Source: Selaginella moellendorffii (lineage: Eukaryota > Streptophyta > Lycopodiopsida > Selaginellales > Selaginellaceae). From it: a DNA stretch of 64,000 nt. Made by a program: the position numbers and the translations under genes. The stretch's first letter is position 1, and every line of letters starts with the position of its first letter. The stretch is from assembly GCF_000143415.4 (NCBI RefSeq), contig NW_003314293.1:602473-666472 (forward strand), read 5' to 3'. Below are positions 33,041 to 43,572 of this stretch, piece after piece. Below the pieces are notes generated by a model, which ran no database searches, was not told where the DNA came from, and worked only from the letters and a program-made list of their open reading frames with translations.

Positions 33041-35065
33041 ATGCACTCTGTTGCACTAACAAATTCTGATCCAATTAATGCCTTTGCACTTGCAATTCGG
33101 TCGTGTAAAGATTTACCCAAAGCTCAGCAATTGCACAAGAATCTTCTAGAAAGCCAACATGCCAAGAACAAATTTCTCCTCAACCTGCTGCTTTCTGCAT
33201 ATGGTAGATGTGGAGGTCTGGAATATGCAAAGAAAGTGTTTGACAACATGGTCACACCAAATGTATTTACCTGGAATCTCATGATTCAAGCTTATGCCGA
33301 GAATGGGCATCTGGAGAAAGCCCAACAGATGCTTAATTCGATGCCTGAGAAAAATCCTATAGCACAGAACGCTCTCATCTCTGCTTATGCACAAAGAGGA
33401 GATTTTGAAAACTCCAGAGAAGTATTCAACAGCATGAAGGACAGAACAGCGGCATCTTGGAACACAATGGTGACAGTATATGCCCGAAATGGGCAACTTG
33501 ACGAGGCAAGGAGTGTTCTGGAGAGCATGCCAGAACCTAACATTCTCGCTATCACAGCCATGGTTGTGGCATATGCTGAGGTTGGGAATCTCAAACAGGC
33601 AAGGATTCTTTTTTATTCCATGGCCCAGCGTGACATTGTGTCCTGGACTGCTATGCTCAAGGCCTTTGTCTATAACAGCCAAATGGATGATGCCAAAAAG
33701 CTGTTTGAATCCATGCCAGAGAGGAATGTGGTATCCTGGACGACAATGCTTGCAGCATATTCCCAGTCTGGGCATCTTGGAAGTGCCAAGGGCATCTTTG
33801 ATGCCATGCCTGAGAAGAATGTAGTGACGTGGACGTCGATGGTACAAGGGTACGCTCTCCATGGCCACGTGGAAGACGCGGAAGCGCTGTTCCAGCAAAT
33901 GCCAGAGCGGGACATTGTGACGTGGAACGCCATGCTGGTGGGCTTCACACAGAAGGGACACGTGGCAAGAGCCAAGAAGCTGTTCGACCAGATGCCGAGG
34001 TGGGACGCCGTGACGTGGAGCATTATGCTGCAATGCCTTGCCGAGAATGGGCATCTAGAAGACGCTAGGAATCTCTTTGACAGGATTCCTGAGCGCAATG
34101 TGGTGGTGTGGAATATTCTCATCCAGGCGTACGTCCAGCACGAAGATATCACCACCGCCACGTGGCTCTACCACAGAATGCCAGCTCACAACAGAATCAC
34201 ACGAAATGTTATGATCGTAGCAAATGCCCTGGAAGGGCATCTTGAAGATGCTCGTTGCATATTCGACAATATGCCTAGCAAAGATATTGTGAGCTGGAGC
34301 TCGCTGATCGAGGCATACGCACAAGCGACCTACGTTGATCAGGCAAAGTCAATGTTTGACCGGATGCCCGAGCATGATACTGTCGCGTGGACCGCAATGT
34401 TTGCAGCATTTGCCCAAGAAGGGGATTTGGTAGCGGCGAAGTTGATGTTCCACGGCATGCCCGAGCAAGATACCGTCGCCTGGAACGCGATGATCGCAGC
34501 GTTTGCGCAGAATGGGCGATACTCCGACGTGGAGAAGTTCTTCGGCTTTGCTCCCAGCAGAGATGCTGTGACTTGGAGCGCTCAAATCGCGACTTACGCG
34601 CACAATGGCCACGCCGTGGAGGCGCTCCATCTATTCTGGTGCTTGCTGATCGAGGGGATGATCCCCGACGCCACCATCTTCAACAACATCCTCTCGGCGA
34701 GCAGCCACATTGGTGAGCTCAAGGATGCCTGGCGCTACTTCGTGTCCATCACTGACGATCACGGCCTGGTCCCCTCGCACGATAACTACTGCTGCATGGT
34801 GGATGTTCTTGGGCGGTGTGGACAGCTGCGAGACGCCGAGGAGCTCGTCCACACTATGCCGTTTTTGCCGGACTCGGTGGCGTGGGGTGCACTGGTTGCG
34901 TCTTGCAAGGAGCACAACGATGCCGATCGGGCCGCTCGAGCAGCTCAGCTTGCAGCCGAGAGGAATCCAGAGAATTCAGTGTTCTACGTGCTGCTCTCCA
35001 ACACTCTGAGAACCATCAAACAGAAAAGGAGAAGTTCTAGTCAGGAAGAGACGTGCGAAGCTTGA
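33041..35065 (+). CDS. PLS-class pentatricopeptide repeat protein, no DYW domain
   Basis: Intronless, 674 residues. Tandem helical repeats run almost end to end, for example VFTWNLMIQAYAENGHLEKA, DIVSWTAMLKAFVYNSQMDD and DTVAWNAMIAAFAQNGRYSD. This is the short (31-residue) repeat form typical of Selaginella, with MPE-type junctions. The last full repeats are followed by HDNYCCMVDVLGRCGQLRDA and WGALVASCKEHNDADRA, the start of the E region. The E region then breaks off into FYVLLSNTLRTIKQKRRSSS and a stop, without a complete E+ or DYW domain. PPR proteins bind organellar RNA in a base-specific code. The first third of the gene is visibly more AT-rich in codon choice than the rest. Confidence 0.9.
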   Translation: MHSVALTNSDPINAFALAIRSCKDLPKAQQLHKNLLESQHAKNKFLLNLLLSAYGRCGGLEYAKKVFDNMVTPNVFTWNLMIQAYAENGHLEKAQQMLNSMPEKNPIAQNALISAYAQRGDFENSREVFNSMKDRTAASWNTMVTVYARNGQLDEARSVLESMPEPNILAITAMVVAYAEVGNLKQARILFYSMAQRDIVSWTAMLKAFVYNSQMDDAKKLFESMPERNVVSWTTMLAAYSQSGHLGSAKGIFDAMPEKNVVTWTSMVQGYALHGHVEDAEALFQQMPERDIVTWNAMLVGFTQKGHVARAKKLFDQMPRWDAVTWSIMLQCLAENGHLEDARNLFDRIPERNVVVWNILIQAYVQHEDITTATWLYHRMPAHNRITRNVMIVANALEGHLEDARCIFDNMPSKDIVSWSSLIEAYAQATYVDQAKSMFDRMPEHDTVAWTAMFAAFAQEGDLVAAKLMFHGMPEQDTVAWNAMIAAFAQNGRYSDVEKFFGFAPSRDAVTWSAQIATYAHNGHAVEALHLFWCLLIEGMIPDATIFNNILSASSHIGELKDAWRYFVSITDDHGLVPSHDNYCCMVDVLGRCGQLRDAEELVHTMPFLPDSVAWGALVASCKEHNDADRAARAAQLAAERNPENSVFYVLLSNTLRTIKQKRRSSSQEETCEA

Positions 35066-35139
35066 ATTTACCAAAGGATGCCGAGATTTGTATCGCAAGC
35101 ATTCATTCTTCTACCTCTGCCGCGGCTGTGTGCTTATTG

Positions 35140-35245
35140 CAAGCACGATTGGCAACTCGAGCAGCAAAGGAACCCGGAAAATTCAATCTTTTACATGTTG
35201 CTCTCCTACACCGAGAGCCATCAGTATAAAAAAGTTAGAAAAATC
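35140..35245 (+). repeat. Degenerate copy of the 3' end of the PPR gene
   Basis: The frame RNPENSIFYMLLSYTESHQY mirrors RNPENSVFYVLLSNTLRTIK at the end of the PPR gene about 185 bp upstream. DNA identity is high in both. It looks like a short tandem duplication of the C-terminal coding end, now downstream of the stop codon. Confidence 0.7.
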
Positions 35246-35453
35246 CTGTACTTTACCAGAGGCAATCGAGTTTTTTTCCCAAGCCCGTGATTCGCTTTTC
35301 TCAGCGACGAGGTAGAAGAATCCAAAACCTCTATAAAAAAAAATTTGGTTAGTCAAGAGAAGTTCGCATCGACTGTGCTTTACCTGAAGCTGACGATTTC
35401 TTGCAAGTCTTTCCAAGACGTGCACCACGGAATGACTCCATTCTCTGTGTCTT

Positions 35454-38400
35454 CTACCAGCAGTCCTTGCATGAGCACGTACCATTACTGAAGTGATGAA
35501 ACCTGAGGCTGTCCCTCACGATGATCTCCCTTCCCATAACCATAGAGATGTACTTGGTAGCAGTATGACAGTCGCCGCAGACACGAAGGTTCTTCACGAT
35601 CTTGAGAGTTGTCTCGGGAGGAGTTGCTATCAATCCAAAAGCAATGGCTATCCTTTCACTATGATAGCCGAGCGCCTTCTCCTTAAGCTCGTCTTCAACG
35701 TCAAGTCCCTTGTCCGCCTCGTATCCAGCTCTTCGCATCAGCAGCTCAAGCTTGTCGAGCACGACATAAATCTCGTCTGTCTTTGGGTGTGATCTGTCAC
35801 CAGCGACAAATTCGTGAACCTGCTTTCCAATCTCGAACCAGCTCATTCCAGGGGCGTTCTTCACATTCTCGTCGAGCATCTTCTTTCTATCGACATCTGC
35901 ATCCTTCCATTTTCCAGTAGCGCAGTAAATGTTGGAGAGAACGACGTGAGCTGCCGAGTTGTGTGGATCCAGCTCTAGAATCCTCTGAGCACATCTCTCA
36001 CCAAGTTCGGCATCTCCCTGAAGCTTGCAAGTCCCGAGCAAGCTCGTCCAGACCAGAGTGTTGTCTTCGAACGGCATCTTGCGGATGATCTGCTCGGCAT
36101 GCTCGAGCTGTCCTGCTCGTCCAAGGAGATCCACGAAACAGGCGTAGTGCTCCAAAGTAGGAGATATTCCGAAGTACTCCTTCATAGTAAGGAAGGAGCT
36201 GCACCCTTCCTCAACCATTCCAGCATGGCCGCATGCAGAAATGATACTGACGAGCGTCGCGACGTCGGGTCTCACGCCTTCCTGCTGCATTTTCCAGAAC
36301 ATCTTGACGGCCTCTTCGCTGAATCCATGCTGAGCCAGTGCTCCTATAATGGCGTTGAGAAGCACGACGGTCCAATCGCAAGCTCCTCGAAACAAGGACA
36401 TGGCCTCGTCTAGCTTGCCACACTTGGCATAGAGCTTAACCAGTCCCGTGGCCACCGAGACGTCTGAATCAAGGCCACTCTCAGCTGCTAAGGCGTGGAA
36501 GAGCTTGCCATCGGAAACCAGTGCTGAGCCCCCAGATACGTTGAGCGTTGTAGAGAAAGTAAGCTTATCTGGCTTCACACCTTCTAGTTGCATCTGACGG
36601 AAGAGAAGAACAGCCTCCTTAGCCAAGCCAGCTTGAGCATAGGCTGCGCTCATAATGTTCCACGAGACGAGATCTCGAGCCTTCATCGTCTCAAAGAAGC
36701 TCAAGGCCTCCCTCCAGTCACCACAGTTGGAGTACATGTTGAGCAGTGCATTCTCCACAGCGATGTCCGCTTCTAATCCGATCTCAGTGACGCACGCATG
36801 GATGACTTTCCCTAGTCCCAGAGTCGTGGAGGCCAGGCAAGTGTCCAGAGTCGTAGCCAGCGTGAACTTATCCGGAATAACTCCTTCCAGCTGCATCCTC
36901 CTGAAAAGATTGTGAACCTCTTTGAAGTCCCTGTTTTCTGCCGTCGCTGAAACCATGGCTGTCCACGAGACCACATCCCCGTGGTCCATCTCGTTGAACA
37001 CACTTCGAGCTTGCTCTAGCTCTCGACACCTGCCATGCATGCTGATAAGTGCGGTTTCCAGGCAGGCCGATCGATAGCCACTTTCCAAGATACACATTCG
37101 TAGAACTTGAGCCTCTTGTGAGCAGTAGCACGAACTGAGCACGCTGGTGAAGCTGAGAGCATCCGGAAGAACACCACCTTGCAGCATCTCCATGAGCGCT
37201 CCGAAAGCTTCTTTCGATCGATCGTTCTGTGCATATGCCCCGAGCATTACGTTCCAAGTAACCAAGCTCCGGGAAGGCAGTGGCATCTCCTTGAAAACTA
37301 GCTCCGCCTCTGAAATACTCCCACACTTCCCATACATGGAGACGAGCATGGTCGCCACAGAACTCTCTACGTAGTCCCGTCGTCTAGTCAGGATCAAGGA
37401 ATGGATCTTCCTGCCAAAGTCCAAAGCTTCGCTATTAGAACAGGCATTGAGAATTGCAATGAAGCTCACCTTGTTCGGGTCTATCCCCGCCAAGAGCATG
37501 TGATGGAAAGTATTCACGACTTTGCCGAAGCTCTTGCGATCTTCGCTCGCTCCAAGCATCGTATTCCACGAAATCACGTCACATTTCCACCGGATCCGCC
37601 GAAAAACAGCCCAGGCCGCGGAAAAGAACCCGCATTTCGCATACATGCTGATGATCGCGTTGCCGATGACGACATCCCGCAAGTAGCCGCTCTCCCAGAT
37701 CCGGCCATGGAATCCCCTGGCAGCGCCAAAATCCACGCCAGAAGCCGCAAGAGCATTGAGAATCGTGATCAGCGTCACGGAATTGGGGCGCATACCTTCG
37801 AGACGCAAGCGCCGGAAGATCGCCATGGCGTCACCATGCCGCCCCGCCTCGACGCTCGCGGAGATCATCGCGTTCCAAGAAACTAGGTCGAGCTCCTGGC
37901 GGGAAGCCATGGCTTTAAAAACGCTGTACGCTCCCTCCCAGTCCCCACACTTGCCGTACATATTAATAAGCGCATTGCTGGCCAGAGGATCGAACCCCAG
38001 AGAGGCCTCGTGTAAGAGAGAGTGGAGCCACGTGCCATCTCGCAAGCTGGTACACGCGCCAAGCGCTGTGATAAAGGTGATCACATTGGGGGCGAGAGGT
38101 TGAAGAAGCATTTCCCGGAATATCCTTAGGGCGTCTGGGTAGAATCTTCTCTCCTGGGCGTAAGCTCCGGCCATGGCGGTCCACGATACAACGTCCTTCT
38201 CCGGTATCGCCAGGAAGACCGCGATGGCGTCCTCCAGACTCCCGCATTTGGCATACATGTTGATCATCGCATTGCCCACAAGAGTCGCGGTTGTGGATGC
38301 TCGTTCTAGCCCGAGCTCCCATATCATGGCGTGGATCGATCGCCCAATTGCTAGGTCTCGCGAATTCGCGCATGCGTTGAGCATCGCTACGAGCGTGTAG

Positions 38401-38948
38401 CTGTTGGGCGCGGCGCTGGATTCGAGCAGCATTGTCCGGAAGAGCGCAAATGCCCGCGCAAAAGCTCCACACTGGGCATTTGCGGAGATTAAAGCGGTCC
38501 AGGAGACAACGTTTCTTTCCTCCATTTTCGAGAAGATCGCGTGGGCTTCTTCAAGGCTGCCACACCGGACGTACATGTTTATGAGACAGTTCCCCAGAAA
38601 GAGGTGCTGCTCGAGCCCGGCATTGGCGATCAGTTCGTGGGCGTGTTTGCCTTTGGCGAGATCGTTGGAATCAACGCAGGATTGGAGAAGCGCGGTGTAT
38701 TCTTGCAGATCGGCAGCGCGATCTACGCGCACTGCTCCAGAGAGAGAGCAGAGCTGCCGGATGATCGATCCACGCTTCATCATTTTGGATTCATTCATGT
38801 GCCATTGTATCAAAGTTGATTGATTGCAAGAGAAAAGCGAGCATTCACTACAGTTGTTGTGTCTGGTGGCAAGAGTATCCGCTGCGTGGATTTTATTAAC
38901 GAGCTTCAATCTAAAAGAACCTTTAATCTGATAAGCTTTGACCTCCAA
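35454..38948 (-). CDS. PLS-DYW pentatricopeptide repeat protein, likely organellar RNA editing factor
   Basis: Intronless, up to 1164 residues. Long P-L-S triplet arrays (for example GNCLINMYVRCGSLEEAHAI) are followed by complete E/E+ and DYW domains. The PG box reads APGMSWFEIGKQVHEFVAGD. The cytidine-deaminase-like zinc signature is present as HSERIAIAFGLI with CGDCHTATKYIS, and the chain ends HHFSNGTCSCKDCW. The terminal tripeptide is DCW rather than DYW. Such proteins edit C to U in chloroplast or mitochondrial RNA; Selaginella organelles are edited at extreme density. The true start may be an internal Met near residue 51-57 (MNESKMMKRG), because the first 50 residues are AT-rich and uncertain as presequence. 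The stop codon of the neighbouring plus-strand PPR gene lies about 390 bp away (convergent pair). Confidence 0.95.
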   Translation of the reverse strand: MEVKAYQIKGSFRLKLVNKIHAADTLATRHNNCSECSLFSCNQSTLIQWHMNESKMMKRGSIIRQLCSLSGAVRVDRAADLQEYTALLQSCVDSNDLAKGKHAHELIANAGLEQHLFLGNCLINMYVRCGSLEEAHAIFSKMEERNVVSWTALISANAQCGAFARAFALFRTMLLESSAAPNSYTLVAMLNACANSRDLAIGRSIHAMIWELGLERASTTATLVGNAMINMYAKCGSLEDAIAVFLAIPEKDVVSWTAMAGAYAQERRFYPDALRIFREMLLQPLAPNVITFITALGACTSLRDGTWLHSLLHEASLGFDPLASNALINMYGKCGDWEGAYSVFKAMASRQELDLVSWNAMISASVEAGRHGDAMAIFRRLRLEGMRPNSVTLITILNALAASGVDFGAARGFHGRIWESGYLRDVVIGNAIISMYAKCGFFSAAWAVFRRIRWKCDVISWNTMLGASEDRKSFGKVVNTFHHMLLAGIDPNKVSFIAILNACSNSEALDFGRKIHSLILTRRRDYVESSVATMLVSMYGKCGSISEAELVFKEMPLPSRSLVTWNVMLGAYAQNDRSKEAFGALMEMLQGGVLPDALSFTSVLSSCYCSQEAQVLRMCILESGYRSACLETALISMHGRCRELEQARSVFNEMDHGDVVSWTAMVSATAENRDFKEVHNLFRRMQLEGVIPDKFTLATTLDTCLASTTLGLGKVIHACVTEIGLEADIAVENALLNMYSNCGDWREALSFFETMKARDLVSWNIMSAAYAQAGLAKEAVLLFRQMQLEGVKPDKLTFSTTLNVSGGSALVSDGKLFHALAAESGLDSDVSVATGLVKLYAKCGKLDEAMSLFRGACDWTVVLLNAIIGALAQHGFSEEAVKMFWKMQQEGVRPDVATLVSIISACGHAGMVEEGCSSFLTMKEYFGISPTLEHYACFVDLLGRAGQLEHAEQIIRKMPFEDNTLVWTSLLGTCKLQGDAELGERCAQRILELDPHNSAAHVVLSNIYCATGKWKDADVDRKKMLDENVKNAPGMSWFEIGKQVHEFVAGDRSHPKTDEIYVVLDKLELLMRRAGYEADKGLDVEDELKEKALGYHSERIAIAFGLIATPPETTLKIVKNLRVCGDCHTATKYISMVMGREIIVRDSLRFHHFSNGTCSCKDCW

Positions 38949-41400
38949 GATGAACCATATGCAGCAAAAATTTATTTACTGTAGATATATAATAAAACCA
39001 TTTTATCATCTTTGATAAAAGTTCACATATATACATGACATATGTGATAAATAAACAGATGAACACCAAACGTTATTATAATGCCACCCACCTAGTTTTG
39101 AATAATCTCATTCAGTTGTAGCAATGATTAGTTCAATGGTTTGTTTGTTCATTTAAATATGTCATATGATTTATTGCAATTGTTTTTTTATCTTTAGATA
39201 TTTTTAAAATATACATGTTGATAATTTGCATTAATAATAATCTCGAGAATATTTTATATCTGATCGCGCTCTTCAGTTATGTGCATCCCTTATTAATGCC
39301 ACAAAAGACACCATAAACATAAGTATCGCCCCTGGGGTCTTTGACTGCTCCGGTTCACGGCACTTTAAGGTAGTGGCGTTGAAATCATACAATGATCACC
39401 AACACCGCTTGCTCCCACGCGCTTTTACTTAGTGGAAGGCAGATTTGATCTCCTTGCCTCGCAGATCGAAGCACCACAAGCGAAGAGGCAGATTTAAGCT
39501 TTTGCTGGAGAAAGAAAGATCCATCCACTATGCGAGCTTTCCATGGAGGTTCTCCAGCAGATCTAGGACGAAGCTTGGGCTCGTCTTGACTGCAAAACTC
39601 CAAGAAAGGTGGTCGTGAACCCAGGCCGTCGAGCTCTTCGCTGTCGAGTTGCCAGTCCCGATCACATCAGCACAGGTTCAGTAGTCTTGGGCTCGAAGAT
39701 CTCTCGACAATTGGGGTAATTAACGAACTGAGGTGTGCTGGACTGCGCTATGCCAAGAGTGAGCTTGCTTTCAAATTTTATCTACGCTGAGATGAAAACC
39801 AGCGCTGACGACGTGACTTTCGTGGTGGCTCTCATAGCTGGAAAGAAAATCGAAGCCAAGACCAACCGAGACTCTTGGATGTGCTTTGATGGGATTCATA
39901 TATAAGTAAATTACAGTAACTTTGAAGAGAATTTTTTTTTTAATATAAGAAAATTTCTCTTCTTATAACAATGTATATTAGGAGACCAAACCACAATTGA
40001 ATTTTCAGAATATAATACAATAATTTTACTTTACATTCACAGTTCTTAGATCCTTTATACCATTTATAACATTTCTTATATATAAAACAAGAATGCAATC
40101 TAAATATAAATAAAATAACCTTTATGATTTGGTGATATTAAAAATTCAGTAGCTTTTAAAAATTTGAAAAACACATTACTTATTAAAGTAGTGAGATCAA
40201 TTGTAAAATCATATAGGTTATCCTAGCATTTTGAATTTGCAGCAATTTGTGTCAAAAGATTTTTCCCCATAAATTCAATAGCACAATAACCACTCACTAT
40301 TCTAATAAATCTTGCACATATAGTCTGTTAGATTATTAAATACCATCTTTCTTTTTAATTGGATAAATTATATGTTATAAGTATTAATTATATAATTTTA
40401 TATAATTTTTAAGCTTTAGAACATTATGTAATTTATAGTATTAAAATATTTTATATCTTAAATAATCCAAATGCCATGTGGAACATAATTTGCTGCACAT
40501 TGCATGCAGCAACATTTGGTTTCCTTAATAGTAGTCTTGTTTACTATTATTTATTGATCAAATTTATCAATAATTATGTTTATAATATGGATAGTAAATA
40601 AACTAGAATATACTAGGAAGTGTTTTGGAATGTTTATAAATTATAAATACAAGATTAATCTAAATGAATAACAAATATCACAAAATATTCAAGCATATTT
40701 TAGGGTATGCTAAGTTATACTAAAATAGAATTAAATATAAAAGAAAAATATAAACACAAAAGTTCAGAATTTAAATTAAATATTCTGCAGCATACCATCA
40801 GGTGGAGATTGTGCTTGCACTTGTTGTAGATATGGTGGTCTATAGCTGAGCCACCCGTCCAATGCTGATGATTTTTAAATCCTTGATTATTCTTAGAATA
40901 ACCAATATGCCAAACCAATAACAACTTTTAGTATTGATATTTAAAGAGCACCAATGTCTAAAGTACCACTTATAAGCATTTTCTCAGTGCAGCGAGTGAG
41001 AAACTAAGTGGATCTAGAGGCAGGACAAACAAAAGGAGAGAAGGCCACACAATGTAGCAGGGGCGCATGAATCTCTAGAACTTGCTACAGCAACAGGCAG
41101 CTGGATCTCATGATCGTTGGAGTCTCCGTTGGATTGGAGGAGAATGCTTCTTCCTTTTTACCTTACAGTTTTCAGAGCCTCGTTGGGTGGCAGATGTTCT
41201 TAGCAAAAAGCGTTGTGTAGCATTATGAGCTTTACTTAGATTCACTCTTTTGCAAAAAATACCTGTTCTCCTCTAGCTCAAGGCATGGTCGTAAATGCCA
41301 ACACTTTTATCTCGGTTTATAAACATGGTTTCTATTTGGTGATCTCACAAAAAAAAGGGTAAGTATAAAGGTTACACATGAATTGCAAGGGAAACAAAAG
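38949..41400. other. AT-rich island, no gene recognised
   Basis: 38.95-39.3 kb and 39.9-41.0 kb are strongly AT-rich with no open frame of note. Between them, 39.3-39.9 kb has ordinary composition and a short minus frame at 39385-39603 (LRPRSAGEPPWKARIVDGSF) with no known domain. Nothing is assigned. Confidence 0.45.
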
Positions 41401-41452
41401 AAAGAGTCGCCTTTGGTAAAACAGCGTCTCTTCTCCGAGTTTTTTGCTGGCG

Positions 41453-41860
41453 ATGGCGGCTACAAAGCTTCAAATGTCTCTTGGATCTGGCTTGCGGCAG
41501 AGGAGGGACTCGGAGTGCGCAAGTATTCTCCCCAGAAAGCTTACCAGGGAGTATGGTCTGGAGCTCGTCATGCATGCCAATTTCAAAGAGGTTGCTCTCA
41601 AGCACAAGCTGGGCAGGAAGATGGAGGTTTTCCCCTTGTATTGCGGCTTCGCTTTCCGAAAGATGCCCGGTATTATGAGCATCAAACGACGAAAAGCTGC
41701 CGCTCAATCTCGGCCAAGGCCGAAAAGGTCAAGGGTTCGAATCCCTAGGCTACTTTTTCTTTTCTTAAAGGGCTTAAAGCCTAGTCGTTTATATTTTTAT
41801 AGCATAAAATACTTAATACAAACCCACTTTAATGCTTGGAAATGTACACAATACAAATAA
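41453..41860 (+). pseudogene. Possible fragment of an mRNA cap methyltransferase-like gene
   Basis: The frame reads KLTREYGLELVMHANFKEVA, then LGRKMEVFPLYCGFAFRKMP. The pattern YGLELV..-NF-E...and ..FAF-K resembles the end of eukaryotic mRNA cap guanine-N7 methyltransferases, but the catalytic SAM-binding part is absent here. From about 41711 the frame runs through a tRNA-like sequence and has no protein character. It is convergent with the HMG-box gene. The identification is tentative. Confidence 0.3.
41711..41757 (+). other. tRNA-like 3' half with Pol III box B and T-run terminator
   Basis: GGTTCGAATCC at 41734-41744 is an exact RNA polymerase III box B. It sits in an imperfect T-arm (AAGGG..CCCTA), is preceded by a small hairpin GGCCAAGGCC that resembles a long variable arm, and is followed by GGCTAC and a TTTTT terminator. 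No box A, D-arm or matching 5' acceptor strand (expected GTAGCC) is visible upstream, so it is not an intact tRNA gene. It may be a tRNA relic or part of a SINE. Confidence 0.5.
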
Positions 41861-41905
41861 AAGAGAAATGGGTCATAGTTAGAACGCACACAGTTCTTTC
41901 TTCCT

Positions 41906-42788
41906 TTACTCATCGTCTTCCTCCTCTTCCTCCTGGAAATTTAGCCAAACCAGTCCACTCAGACCAGCTCCAAAAAAAAAAAAAACAAGGGAATTTGCAA
42001 AAGAACTTACTTCACTCTGCATCTCCTCATCGTCGTCCTTGCCGTTTTCTTTCTCGTTCTTGGCATCTTCTTCCTGCTTAAGCCAAGATCGTCAGCCCCA
42101 AAGCAAAAAAGGAGAAAACAAAAACCTGTTTTTTCTTGTACTCGGTCAGTGTTTTCTCATAGTCGGCTTTCTTCTGCGCAGCTTTGTCGTGGTAAGGTTT
42201 TTTCTCCTGTTAAAACCGTAGTCGATCATAAAAGAACCAATTTTTTTATTTTTTTTCTTTTTCTGTGTACCTCTTCAGTGAGCCGTTTCCATGCATCACC
42301 TCCGGCCTTGCCAACCTGAGAGAAAAAAAACAAGAGAAGAAACCATTAGAACAATTTCAGTGTTCAAGAGATCTTCTTACAGCTGCAACTCCTTTGATGT
42401 TGGGATGCTTGTCTTTGAAAGTCTTGCGATACTCCTCCCTGAAAGCCGTGCCATTAGAACAACCATCTTGAGCAAACCATGGAAACAAGAAAAACAGAGA
42501 GAAAAACTTGGAAGATAAAAAATCTCACAGGAAGACGAAGAAGGCCGTGGCTGGCCGCTTTGGCTGATTGGGATCAGCCGCGTTCTTCTTCTTGTCCTTC
42601 TTCTGCTTCTTCATTTCCTTGTCCTTCTTTGCGGCAAGCTTCTTCTCTATAGCCTTCCTGTTAAGACATAGAAAAACGTCAATGTTTTTAGAGATCCAAG
42701 CTTTTGACCCAAAAACTCACTCTTTCTCAGCCTTCTTCTGGGCCTTGGCATCGGCTGCCGCGGCCTTCTTCGACTTGGTGTCCTTCAT
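41906..42788 (-). CDS. HMG-box protein (HMGB type)
   Basis: Seven exons (42788-42721, 42657-42529, 42438-42381, 42315-42271, 42206-42126, 42073-42011, 41932-41906) join in phase to 156 residues. A lysine-rich N-terminus (SKKAAAADAKAQKKAEKEKA) precedes a single HMG box: NQPKRPATAFFVFLEEYRKT, FKDKHPNIKGVAAVGKAGGD, AWKRLTEEEKKPYHDKAAQK. The chain ends in an acidic tail (EEEEEDDE). This is the classical plant HMGB layout: an abundant chromatin protein that bends DNA in the nucleus. Introns are 58-90 bp. All splice sites used are GT-AG. Confidence 0.93.
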
Positions 42789-43572
42789 CTTCTTCTGCTA
42801 ACCTGTCAAAGTTAAACAAAACTTAAAGCCAGAAGAACAAAGAGAGAAAAAAAAAAAAAAACAATTTTTCTAAAACAACTTCCAGATTTGAGACTTTCCA
42901 CCACAGCCACTGAATGAAAAATGCAGCATGGCACTGAATCCTAGCACACCACTCTTATGACTAGAACTAGAAACCCAGAACTTCACAGCTTTTTCTTTCT
43001 CTTTCTCTACAATCTCTCACTCTTTCCCTCTACTTCTCCACAAACTCACCTTGTAGTCGCGAGCTCGAGGCCTGGAAAGCTCAGCCGCTGCTCCAATCCA
43101 CCGACACAGAGCCACAAAACCTAGTCGCAGCGGCACCGCGAGGATCCAACACTCGACCCGACTCAAAGTTGGCAATCCGGAGCACAAGCCCGGAGCGGCA
43201 GCCTCGCAGCTCTAGGAGCTCAGCTCGGCCCTCTCGATCCCAAATGGAGCTCTGGAGCTTCGCCCTCTCGAGCTCCACAGGCGCGCTCCTCCCTCGGGGA
43301 GGCTACTATTACACTTGACAAAAAAACACTTAAACTTGGCCAAAGGCAAAATACTCACAAGAGAGAACTCTCTTCACAAAGCCTCACACACAACACACAG
43401 AAGGGAAGAACAAGGCGGCCAGGGTTTCATTCAACGGGTATATCCTCTGGGGATATTCCTGGCGCCTCGGTCGTACGCGTGTACGGCGCTTGGGCCAGCC
43501 GCTTGGCGGGAAAGCGAGCGTCTCTCTCTTTCTCTCTCTCACTCCGCTGGCGCTGAAAGAGATGGAGCTGCG
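42789..43572. other. Region between HMGB and PPR genes
   Basis: Divergent intergenic stretch. It holds the HMGB 5' leader, with CT-rich sequence at 42985-43035, and the upstream region of the PPR gene. The frame of the PPR gene stays open back to 43315, but the peptide there has no PPR character, so I start that gene at 43573. CTCTC repeats lie at 43521-43540. Confidence 0.45.

Noticed and set aside
41711-41757. Intact tRNA gene
   Set aside because: Only box B, part of a T-arm and a terminator are present. No box A, anticodon arm or acceptor pairing could be found.
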